Shown here: positions 35,434 through 42,744 of the stretch, one piece after another
Numbering within the stretch: the stretch's first letter is position 1
Layout: the number at the start of each line of letters is the position of its first letter
DNA from: Deinococcus sp. LM3
Lineage (GTDB): Bacteria > Deinococcota > Deinococci > Deinococcales > Deinococcaceae
Assembly: GCF_002017875.1 (NCBI RefSeq)
Contig: NZ_MUFV01000003.1
Span: forward strand, 218,001-282,000
Reading direction: 5' to 3'
DNA: 64,000 bases
Notes under the pieces: generated by a model
The model's input: only the letters and a program-made list of their open reading frames with translations
Database searches by the model: none
What the model was told of the DNA's origin: nothing
Translations under genes and position numbers: made by a program

Positions 35434-36090
35434 TCAGCGGTGGTCGCTGCGCGCGGCGGCGCGGTCCCCGGCCCACTGCGTGAGCTGCACGAGGACGAGC
35501 AGGGCGGCGACGGTGGCGATCATCACGCCGGTCTCGAAACGCTGGTAGCCGTAGCGGATGGCGAGGTCGCCCAGGCCGCCGCCGCCGATGGCTCCGGCCA
35601 TGGCGCTGTAGCCGATCAGGCTGACGAGCATGACCGTGAACGCGTGGATCAGCGCGGGGCGCGCCTCGGGCAGCAGGACCTTGAAGACCGTCTGGGCGGT
35701 GGTGGCGCCCATGGCGCGCGCGGCGTCCACCACACCGTGCGGGACGTCTTTCAGCGCGCCGTCCACCAGCCGGGCCACGAAGGGAATCGCCGCGACGGTC
35801 AGGGGCACGATGGCGGCGGTGGAGCCGATGCTGGTGCCGGTGATCAGGCGCGTGAAGGGAATCAGCAGGACGAGCAGGATGATGAACGGCAGGCTGCGAC
35901 CCACGTTCACGGCGGCGTCCAGCACGCGGAACAGCGGGCGTTGCGGGTGCAGGCCGCCGGGCCGGGTGAGGGTGAGCAGCACGCCCAGCGCCGTGCCCAG
36001 CAGTTGCGCGCACAGCGCCGCCGGGACGACCATCCACAGGGTTTCGAGGGTGCCCTGCCACAGCAGCGGCCACAGCACGTCCCAGGTCAT
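35434..36090 (-). CDS. metI: Methionine ABC transporter permease MetI
   Basis: 218 residues from the ATG at 36090, which overlaps the metN stop (ATGA); an ATG 15 bases upstream would add five residues. Five membrane segments, the N-terminal SLPFIILLVLLIPFTR motif and the EAA loop DAARAMGATTAQTVFKVLLP are present. It forms the inner-membrane channel paired with MetN. Confidence 0.93.
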   Translation of the reverse strand: MTWDVLWPLLWQGTLETLWMVVPAALCAQLLGTALGVLLTLTRPGGLHPQRPLFRVLDAAVNVGRSLPFIILLVLLIPFTRLITGTSIGSTAAIVPLTVAAIPFVARLVDGALKDVPHGVVDAARAMGATTAQTVFKVLLPEARPALIHAFTVMLVSLIGYSAMAGAIGGGGLGDLAIRYGYQRFETGVMIATVAALLVLVQLTQWAGDRAAARSDHR

Positions 36091-37016
36091 GCGGGCACCG
36101 CCCATTCGGGGGACGCGGCGGGCGCGGCGATCCAGACGTCCAGGCCCTGCGGGTGCGGCTCGGCCTGCACGATGCGGGCGCCGGTGCGGGCCAGGGCGGC
36201 CAGCGTGTCCGGGTTCAGGTCGGGCAGCGTCACGCGGCGCAGCGTCTCGTCCGGCGCGAGCGGCACGCGGGGACGGTGCGCGTCCAGCAGCGCGCGGGTG
36301 GCGGCGTGCCGGGGGGCGCGCAGCACGGTGGCCGTCTCACCGGTCTCGACCAGTTGCCCGCCGTCCAGGACCGCGACGTGGGTCGTGATGGCCCGCACGA
36401 CTTCCAGCTGGTGCGTGACGATCACCAGGGTGAGGTCCCGCTCGCGTTGCAGGTCCAGCAACAGGCTCAGGATGCCGGCGCTGGTTTCCGGGTCCAGGGC
36501 GCTGGTGGCCTCGTCGGCCAGCAGCAGGTCCGGGGCGGTGACCAGGGCGCGCGCGATCCCGACGCGCTGCTTCTGGCCGCCGCTGAGTTGCGCGGGGTAG
36601 CGTCCGGCGTACTCGCCCAGCCCGACGAGGTCGAGGTGTTCGCGGGCCAGGGCGTCCCGGCGGGCGCGGGGCACGCCGCGCAGTTCCAGTGGCAGGGTCA
36701 CGTTGCGCAGCACCGTGCGCTGCGCGAGCAGGTTGAACTGCTGGAAGACCAGTCCGGTGCGGGCCTGGTGGGCGGCGCGGGTGGCGGGGCCGAGCACCTC
36801 GCCCCGCACGAGCAGCCTCCCGGCGTCCGGGGTGTCCAGGCCGCTGAGCAGGCGCACCAGGGTGCTCTTGCCGGCGCCGCTGCGGCCGATGACGCCCATG
36901 CGGCTGCCGCGCGGGACGCGCAGGGTCAGGTCGTTCAGGGCGGGACGGGGCTGGCCCGCATAGGTCTTGCAGACGTTCTGGAAGTCCAGGACGTCCGGGG
37001 TGGATGGGTCAGGCAC
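36087..37016 (-). CDS. metN: Methionine ABC transporter ATPase MetN
   Basis: 309 residues: ATPase domain with Walker A GRSGAGKST, signature LSGGQKQRVGIARAL, Walker B LLLADEATSALDP and switch H in VTHQLE; then a C-terminal NIL-type regulatory domain from about 245. The GTG start at 37016 has a GGAG ribosome site. It is the first gene of metN-metI-metQ-metQ and lies 40 bases after a hairpin that ends a SAM-I riboswitch leader, so methionine supply should control it. Confidence 0.94.
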   Translation of the reverse strand: MPDPSTPDVLDFQNVCKTYAGQPRPALNDLTLRVPRGSRMGVIGRSGAGKSTLVRLLSGLDTPDAGRLLVRGEVLGPATRAAHQARTGLVFQQFNLLAQRTVLRNVTLPLELRGVPRARRDALAREHLDLVGLGEYAGRYPAQLSGGQKQRVGIARALVTAPDLLLADEATSALDPETSAGILSLLLDLQRERDLTLVIVTHQLEVVRAITTHVAVLDGGQLVETGETATVLRAPRHAATRALLDAHRPRVPLAPDETLRRVTLPDLNPDTLAALARTGARIVQAEPHPQGLDVWIAAPAASPEWAVPA

Positions 37017-37055
37017 GGGTGATCTCCGGTGAGGCAGGCGGAAGGAACGGCAGAC

Positions 37056-37090
37056 GTCCCCTTCCTGGGCTGTTCGCTTGGGAAGGGGAC
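37056..37090 (-). terminator. Expression-platform hairpin of the met riboswitch
   Basis: A perfect 10-bp stem (GTCCCCTTCC / GGAAGGGGAC). Its first arm can instead pair with GGAAGGG at 37123-37129, just upstream, giving a competing antiterminator. No T-run follows. Confidence 0.65.
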
Positions 37091-37149
37091 GGCAATCGTG
37101 CGCTGACCTGCGGTGAGGTACACCCTTCCTTTACCCGTTCTGCGGCCCG

Positions 37150-37255
37150 GAATCATCGTTGGGGCGCGCAGGGCTGGAAAGCACCCGCCGTAATGAGGGC
37201 TGGTTGCTGTGGCGGTCTGCGGTCCAGTGACCTCGCGCCCACTCTGGATAAAGGT
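37150..37255 (-). ncRNA. SAM-I (S-box) riboswitch
   Basis: On the minus strand the conserved elements appear in order: TTATCCAGAG, then GAGGTCACTGGACC (consensus GAGGGAcUGGCCC), CAGCAACC, GGTGCTTTCC, and a closing GATGA that pairs with TTATC to make P1. It lies between a strong promoter and metN, with a hairpin able to switch. Rising S-adenosylmethionine should lower expression of the methionine importer. Confidence 0.85.
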
Positions 37256-37277
37256 GGCTTCCGTGAAGCCGGAGGCG

Positions 37278-37306
37278 ACTCTAGACCAGTGGACCAGTTC
37301 TGTCAA
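37278..37306 (-). promoter_or_regulatory. Promoter of the met operon
   Basis: TTGACA and TAGAGT are exactly 17 bases apart; transcription would begin about 16 bases before the riboswitch. Confidence 0.85.
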
Positions 37307-37379
37307 CTACTGGAAGTCCCGGTCAGGCCCGACAGGCCGGATCGGCCAGCGCCTCTCCCCCACCTCGCCGGGGTCGGCG

Positions 37380-38417
37380 TTACGGCCGGGCGGTGGACCT
37401 CTCTGGACTGTCCAGGACAAGCGTCACATTCGCCCGCCAGACCGTGGACGCCATGAACGGCCGGACGCCCAGCGCCGCGTTGATCTTCAGCATCGGGCCG
37501 TTGCTGTCCGCGTTCTGCGTTCGGATCTCGGTGGCGTGCGGATTCAGACGCTGCATCTCGCAGATGTTCGCTGCCTTCAACCATCCGCCCAGCCCGTGCC
37601 CCCGGTGTTCCGGCCGCACCCCGGTATTCCCCTGCGCCACAATGCCCCGCTGCGCTGGCCGCCACGACAGGTCCGTCAGGCCCGCCAGCGTTCCGTCCGG
37701 CGCGCGAATGACCGCCGTCAGGGTCTGGCGGCCCCCAGCGCGCGCCAGGCGCTCCATGGAGCGCACCTCCTCGGGGGTGGTGCGCTGGTCCTCCACATCC
37801 AGCCCGTCACGGGGCGCGCTGTTCATCACGTTCAGCAGCTGCGCGTACGCGTCCAGATCCGCGTCCGGCACACCGTCCGCCCAGACCTCCAGCGTGTACC
37901 CGTCGTCCGGTCGGGTCGTCCACGCTTCCAGCAACCCGTCGGGGATGTCCGCGAGCAGCAGGCGGTTGACATGATTGCTCAGACCCGGCTGGAACCCATA
38001 CCGGCGCGCGAACACCTCGCCGGCCGGAACGCGGTCCGTCGTCTGCGCGATCAGCAACGTCCGCCCGCGCGCCTGCATGCTCTGAGCCGCGAGCCGCAGC
38101 AGGTCACCGCCCAGGCCGCGCCGCCGCGCACCAGGAGCGACCAGCAGTTCCAGTTCCGCCAGATGCTGGTTTTCCCCGCTGTTGAACAACTGTGTGCGGG
38201 CGTGCGCGACGATCTGCCCGGCCTCCTCCACCGTCCAGAAATCCAGTTCCAGGTGAGGCGGCAGGTGCTGCATCTGCCCCCACACGTTCGCCGGGTCCAC
38301 GGGCGGATCGTCCGGGTGGGATTCGGCCCGCAAGCGGTTCAGGTGAGCCACCAGTGCCTGCGCGAACTCCTCAGTGAGGGCCGTGTGGTCCCGGTGCTGC
38401 GCAGCAGTAACAGTCAT
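37380..38417 (-). CDS. Tandem GNAT acetyltransferase
   Basis: 345 residues with two GNAT domains. In the first, LLVAPGARRRGLGGDLLRLA carries the acetyl-CoA-binding R/Q-x-x-G-x-G/A turn; in the second, NTGVRPEHRGHGLGGWLKAA does and is followed by IRTQNADSNGPMLKINAALG. The ATG at 38417 sits 7 bases after TACGCT, a leaderless -10 box; the frame is open upstream but that part is not GNAT-like. Tandem GNATs of this type act on small molecules or unknown substrates. It diverges from the topoisomerase gene. Confidence 0.87.
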   Translation of the reverse strand: MTVTAAQHRDHTALTEEFAQALVAHLNRLRAESHPDDPPVDPANVWGQMQHLPPHLELDFWTVEEAGQIVAHARTQLFNSGENQHLAELELLVAPGARRRGLGGDLLRLAAQSMQARGRTLLIAQTTDRVPAGEVFARRYGFQPGLSNHVNRLLLADIPDGLLEAWTTRPDDGYTLEVWADGVPDADLDAYAQLLNVMNSAPRDGLDVEDQRTTPEEVRSMERLARAGGRQTLTAVIRAPDGTLAGLTDLSWRPAQRGIVAQGNTGVRPEHRGHGLGGWLKAANICEMQRLNPHATEIRTQNADSNGPMLKINAALGVRPFMASTVWRANVTLVLDSPERSTARP

Positions 38418-38565
38418 TCCCGGCAGCGTACCCGAACAGGCCACCCAGGAGGCAAGCGGAATGGGAGCGGGCGGTATGGGTACGGCACCCCTGTCCCGCG
38501 CGAGACGGCCGGCTCCGCTCCTCACACTCGCCTGTAGCGGCACGGTACGGCGGCACCGGGACCGC

Positions 38566-38571
38566 TACCCT
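38566..38571 (+). promoter_or_regulatory. Leaderless -10 box of the topoisomerase gene
   Basis: TACCCT lies 6 bases before the ATG, the same layout and sequence as upstream of rsgA. Confidence 0.7.
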
Positions 38572-38577
38572 GTACGC

Positions 38578-40632
38578 ATGGCCACCCTCGTGATCGTCGA
38601 AAGTCCGGCCAAGGCCCGCAAGATCGCCGGGTACCTCGGGCGCGACTACGTGGTGCGCGCCTCGCTCGGGCATGTGCGCGACCTGCCCGGGTCGAAAGCG
38701 GAGATTCCAGAACGGTACCGCGCGGAGCCCTGGGCCAACCTGGGTGTGAATCCCGAGACCTTCGCGCCCATCTACGTCGTGCCGGCCAGCAAGAAAGCCA
38801 CCGTGAGGGAACTCCAGCAACTCGCTGCAAAGGCCGACCGGGTGCTGTTCGCGTCCGACATGGACCGCGAGGGCGAGGCGATCTCGTACCACCTCAGCCA
38901 CCTGCTGAAGATCGAGCAGCCCACCCGCATGGTCTTCACCGAGATCACCCAGGAGGCCCTTCAGAACGCGCTGAAGGCCACCCGGCCACTGGACCTGCAC
39001 CTCGTGGCGGCGCAGGAGGCCCGCCGGGTCATCGACCGGCTGGTGGGGTACGGCGTCAGCCCGCTGCTGTGGGGCAGCGTGGGCGGAAACCTCAGCGCGG
39101 GCCGCGTGCAGAGCGCGGCGCTGATGCTGCTGTCTCAGCGGGAGATGGCCCGCATGCGCTTCAAACCCGCGACGTTCTGGTCGATCCGCGCGGACGTCCT
39201 GACCCGCCCGAAATTCACGGCGACCGTCACGCACGTCCGCAGCAACGAGCACCCGCAGGGCCTGCCGATCGCGCGGGCAGGCGACTACACCCAGGACGGC
39301 GTGCTGAAGGGCGGCGTGAGCGTGCTGGAGATGACGGACGAGCAGGCCCGCGCCCTGAGTGCCTACCTGGACGGGAAGGAGGCGACTGTGGCGCAGGTGG
39401 AGCTGACCGAGACCCGCTCGCGGCCCGCGCCGCCGTTCATCACGAGCACCCTGCAGCAGGCAGGCGGGCGGCTGAACCTCAGCGCGAAACAGGTCATGGA
39501 CACCGCCCAGCGGCTGTACGAGGGCGGGTACATCACGTACATGCGCACCGACTCCCCGGCCCTGTCGGACGAGGCCCTGACCGAGGCGCGCCGGGAAGCC
39601 ACCCGGCTGTTCGGCCCGGCGGGCGTGCCCGCACAGCCCCGCCAGTACGCGACCCGCAACAGGAACGCCCAGGAGGCCCACGAGGCGATCCGCCCGGCCG
39701 GGACGACCTGGCGCGCCCCGGACACCGTGGGACTGGGCGGGAACGAACTGGCGCTGTACACCCTGATCTACCAGCGCACCGTGGCGTCCCAGATGAACGA
39801 TGCCGTGTTCGATAAGACCGTGGTGACCCTGACCTGCGGCGCAGCCACCCTGAACGCCCAGGGACGGGTGCTGAAGGAGGCGGGCTACCTGCAACTCCTG
39901 CAGGACGAGGACGAAGAGAAGGACGATCAGCGCCTCCCGGCCCTCCAGCCGGGACAGCGCCTACCCCTCAAGGCCAGACCTCCGGAGGGGAAGAAGACCT
40001 CCGCCCCCACCCGGTACTCCGAGGCCACGCTGGTGCAGGCAATGGAGAAGGCCGGGATCGGGCGGCCGAGCACGTACGCCCAGACGCTCGCCACCCTCCA
40101 GACGCGTGAGTACGTCCGCGTGACCGGGCGCCACCTGTCCGTGACGGCCGTGGGGCTGCTGGTGGCGACGTACCTGGCGCGGCAGGTGCCGGAGGTCATG
40201 CAGAAGGACTTCACGGCAACCATGGAAGCGGGCCTGGACGACGTGGCCGCCGGGGGAACGACGCGCCTGGCGTACCTGACGCGCTTCTGGACCGAGGGAC
40301 TGGCCCCGACGATCCGGCGGGCCTCGCGGGACGCGCCGAGCCTGCCGCTCCCGCACCTGGAAAGTACGAGACTGCGCGCCACAGGCAGCGGACCGCACCT
40401 GATCCGCGCCGGGCAGAGCGTCCCACTGCCCCCGGAAGTCATTCCGGCGGAGCTGGACGACGCGCAGGCAGACACGATCGTACAGGGCACCTGGAAACCG
40501 GCAAAGAAGACCCGGCAGAAACGCGAGCGGAATGCCGTCAGCGCGGCAACCCCGAAGCAGGCCACGAGCGCAACTCCACGAAAGCGCAACCCCAGGCCAG
40601 GAAAGACCCGGCGGGAACCGGCCGACAGCTGA
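38578..40632 (+). CDS. Type IA DNA topoisomerase without zinc ribbons
   Basis: 684 residues. The TOPRIM domain begins VIVESPAKARK (catalytic Glu8) with the DMDREGE acidic triad near 94. The active-site tyrosine is in GYITYMRTDSP near residue 320, and NAQEAHEAIRP follows. No C-terminal zinc ribbon is seen; the protein ends in a basic Lys/Arg/Thr tail. Typical housekeeping TopA carries extra C-terminal domains, so this looks like an accessory copy, perhaps replicon-associated. The start is fixed by the TOPRIM start and by a -10 box 6 bases upstream. Confidence 0.93.
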   Translation: MATLVIVESPAKARKIAGYLGRDYVVRASLGHVRDLPGSKAEIPERYRAEPWANLGVNPETFAPIYVVPASKKATVRELQQLAAKADRVLFASDMDREGEAISYHLSHLLKIEQPTRMVFTEITQEALQNALKATRPLDLHLVAAQEARRVIDRLVGYGVSPLLWGSVGGNLSAGRVQSAALMLLSQREMARMRFKPATFWSIRADVLTRPKFTATVTHVRSNEHPQGLPIARAGDYTQDGVLKGGVSVLEMTDEQARALSAYLDGKEATVAQVELTETRSRPAPPFITSTLQQAGGRLNLSAKQVMDTAQRLYEGGYITYMRTDSPALSDEALTEARREATRLFGPAGVPAQPRQYATRNRNAQEAHEAIRPAGTTWRAPDTVGLGGNELALYTLIYQRTVASQMNDAVFDKTVVTLTCGAATLNAQGRVLKEAGYLQLLQDEDEEKDDQRLPALQPGQRLPLKARPPEGKKTSAPTRYSEATLVQAMEKAGIGRPSTYAQTLATLQTREYVRVTGRHLSVTAVGLLVATYLARQVPEVMQKDFTATMEAGLDDVAAGGTTRLAYLTRFWTEGLAPTIRRASRDAPSLPLPHLESTRLRATGSGPHLIRAGQSVPLPPEVIPAELDDAQADTIVQGTWKPAKKTRQKRERNAVSAATPKQATSATPRKRNPRPGKTRREPADS

Positions 40633-41150
40633 CGTGAGCAGCCCGCCCTCGGCTACGCCCAACCAGGGTCGCGGCCGGAAGCAGAAGCGCCCACCACCGC
40701 CGGTGCCGCGGCCCGGACGCCATCACGGCCTTCGCGACGGGCGGGTGCAACTGGCCCTTCAGACAAGAGTTTCCAGGCGGCACGAGATGCCCTCCAGGAC
40801 GCTACCGAGCATAGCCCCATGTGGATTTTTATCGGTCAGAACAGCATTCTTCGTGTCTCGATCCCCTGTACCCCGTACCACACGACATCCGACGCCTCTC
40901 GCCTTTTCGTACTTCGACCGGCAGATGCTCGTATCCGGGCTGTTCAGGCTGAGAAAGGCTCATCACGGCCGAAAATCTCCTCCAGGACGCAACAGGGAAA
41001 ATGCCGTGCTGACCGACGTTTCTCCTCCTCTGTGCCATCGCAACGTTGTGTGGCGCGCGATTCCAGCGGGCGTGGAAACTCTTGTTTGAAGCGCTCCAAG
41101 AGTGGAACTGGATCTTCACCGAACTGCACCAGGGCAGCGGAGGTGAACTG

Positions 41151-41285
41151 ATACGGACTCCGATTGAATGGGCTGCAAAGCCCGTTCAATCCGAGCGAAG
41201 CGAGTGGGAGCAAAACGGGTTCCGGACGTGGAGCCGACAATCCGGTGAAGTTCCGGATTGTCGGCGAAACAAACGGAATCCGTAT
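41151..41285 (+). repeat. Dispersed 135-bp structured repeat, copy C (intact)
   Basis: Both ends are complete: ATACGGACTCCG at the left and CGGAATCCGTAT at the right, a 12-bp inverted repeat with one mismatch. Inside are the stem GATTGAA/TTCAATC with an inner GGGCT/AGCCC, and a perfect 12-bp stem CCGACAATCCGG / CCGGATTGTCGG. The IS element begins 3 bases after its right end. Nothing coding is recognised in the rest of 40633-41288. Confidence 0.88.
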
Positions 41286-41288
41286 GAT

Positions 41289-42612
41289 AATGGTGCGGAC
41301 AGGTTCAAGCAGCTTTGACGCCGAGATCCAGCGGCCTGGACGGATGTTCCTCCAATTCAACGAATCGCCGTGAAAGACCCAGATTGGCCAGAATTCGCGA
41401 GGCGAACAGCCGGTTAAACGCGCGCCGCTTCACGTCCTCGTACGAAAACGGCACCACATCAGCCGGTCTGCCCGTACGGGCAGACCGCTCCAGTAGGTAC
41501 TCCGCACGACCCAACGAAAGCGCAAAACACGCGGCGTTCCAGTGATTCTCCAGCCCCGTCGTCGACCGGAGCTGGCAGGTCGTCAGCCCCGCGAACTGCT
41601 TGGCATCACGGAAGACGAACTCCAGCTGGAACCGGGCGCTGTACAGCGCCCGGATCTCCTGTGCCGGCATGGTCGTGTCCGTGCTGCACAGCACCACATG
41701 GGCCTTCACCTGACCCTTCCGATCAAGACGCTCGATCACCACCACCCGCAGAAAGCGGCCGAAGTGAGGGGCCCACACCACCCGCGTCCACACCCGCTCC
41801 TGAGCGTCACCCGGAACGCTCTGCCACCCGCTCCAATCTTTGAAATCGACCTTGCCACCCCACTTCCGCCGGGCACCCCGGCGTGTGGGATGCGCGCCAG
41901 TGAACGGGTAGAGCAGGTTGGCATTCGACTGGAGCTTGGTGACGAAAGCGATCTTCTCGGCATGGACGGCGTCCATGAACATCTTCTTGGCGTACTGGCC
42001 GTCAGCCACGACCGCGCGCAGATGGCCGGACAGCCAAGCGCGTCGCTGGGTGAAGACGTCTTTCAGTTGCTCCAGATACTGTTCGAGGCGATCTGCCCGG
42101 TCCTGTTTGGGCCGGGTCTGACGGATGTCCAGCGGGAAGGCATGCTGGCCGGTGAGGCTGATCAGGGCCAGGCAGGACAACTCCAGTCCGGTGTCGGAAC
42201 GGCTCTGCGAGCCGTTCCAGAACGCCCCGAGCCCTTCGGTCTTCTTGCCTGACTTGGGGATGAAACTGGCGTCGATGGCCAGGATGAACCGTGAACCGAG
42301 GACCCCCCAGCGAATCAGGAGTCGCACCAGTCCCCAGTGGAGTTCATCCCAGGGCAGCGTCTTGTGCATCCATCGGCGGAAGGTGCGCTCGTCCCACTCG
42401 CTGTAGCGGCTGAAGTTCCTGGCGTTGACCCGGCCTGGAATGGCTTGCCAGAGGGGAATGAGGTGAGCGAAGAAGCGGGTCTGGTGGGCTGGGAGTCCGA
42501 GGAAGAGCAGCAGCAGGGGTAACATGGGTCAGGTCTCCTTTCGGTGGTGTCGTTTCAACTTCACCGTACAGGAGACCTCTTCCTTGCACCTTTTGAAAGT
42601 GTCCGCACCATT
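41289..42612 (-). mobile_element. Intact IS4-family insertion sequence (1324 bp)
   Basis: Inverted ends AATGGTGCGGACA / TGTCCGCACCATT (13 bp exact; similarity continues for some bases). GAT flanks both sides (41286-41288 and 42613-42615), a possible 3-base target duplication. One transposase gene fills it. It sits directly beside repeat copy C and between the topoisomerase and polymerase genes. Confidence 0.85.
41305..42525 (-). CDS. IS4-family transposase
   Basis: 406 residues, DDE fold. First Asp in FILAIDASFIPK, second in AVVADGQYAKK, and the C-terminal Glu inside the IS4 Y-R-E-K signature (YSARFQLEFVFRDAK). The stop codon is 16 bases from the left end of the element. The gene is complete and could be active. 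It is not closely similar to the decayed copy at 31859-32655, so two different IS4 lineages have visited this region. Confidence 0.92.
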   Translation of the reverse strand: MLPLLLLFLGLPAHQTRFFAHLIPLWQAIPGRVNARNFSRYSEWDERTFRRWMHKTLPWDELHWGLVRLLIRWGVLGSRFILAIDASFIPKSGKKTEGLGAFWNGSQSRSDTGLELSCLALISLTGQHAFPLDIRQTRPKQDRADRLEQYLEQLKDVFTQRRAWLSGHLRAVVADGQYAKKMFMDAVHAEKIAFVTKLQSNANLLYPFTGAHPTRRGARRKWGGKVDFKDWSGWQSVPGDAQERVWTRVVWAPHFGRFLRVVVIERLDRKGQVKAHVVLCSTDTTMPAQEIRALYSARFQLEFVFRDAKQFAGLTTCQLRSTTGLENHWNAACFALSLGRAEYLLERSARTGRPADVVPFSYEDVKRRAFNRLFASRILANLGLSRRFVELEEHPSRPLDLGVKAA

Positions 42613-42731
42613 GATCAGCCCTTCGCCTCGCACTTCTCGTCACCCATCGCCCCGCCTGCCGGCAGCGCCGCTCCGGGACCGGGAGGAGTCGTGCTGGCAG
42701 CTGTGATGACAGCTGTGATGGCGTCCGTTCC

Positions 42732-42737
42732 TATACT
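42732..42737 (+). promoter_or_regulatory. Leaderless -10 box of the polymerase gene
   Basis: TATACT lies 7 bases before the ATG at 42745. This fixes the start although the frame is open back into the IS element. No matching -35 at normal spacing was found. Confidence 0.65.
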
Positions 42738-42744
42738 GCGGGCG

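Noticed and set aside
40633..41150. Possible genes downstream of the topoisomerase
   Set aside because: Frames on both strands look random (Arg/Pro/Ser-rich), overlap one another and lack ribosome sites.
42544..42744. An earlier polymerase start inside the IS element
   Set aside because: Those 67 residues are encoded partly by the IS end, and a leaderless -10 box marks the ATG at 42745.
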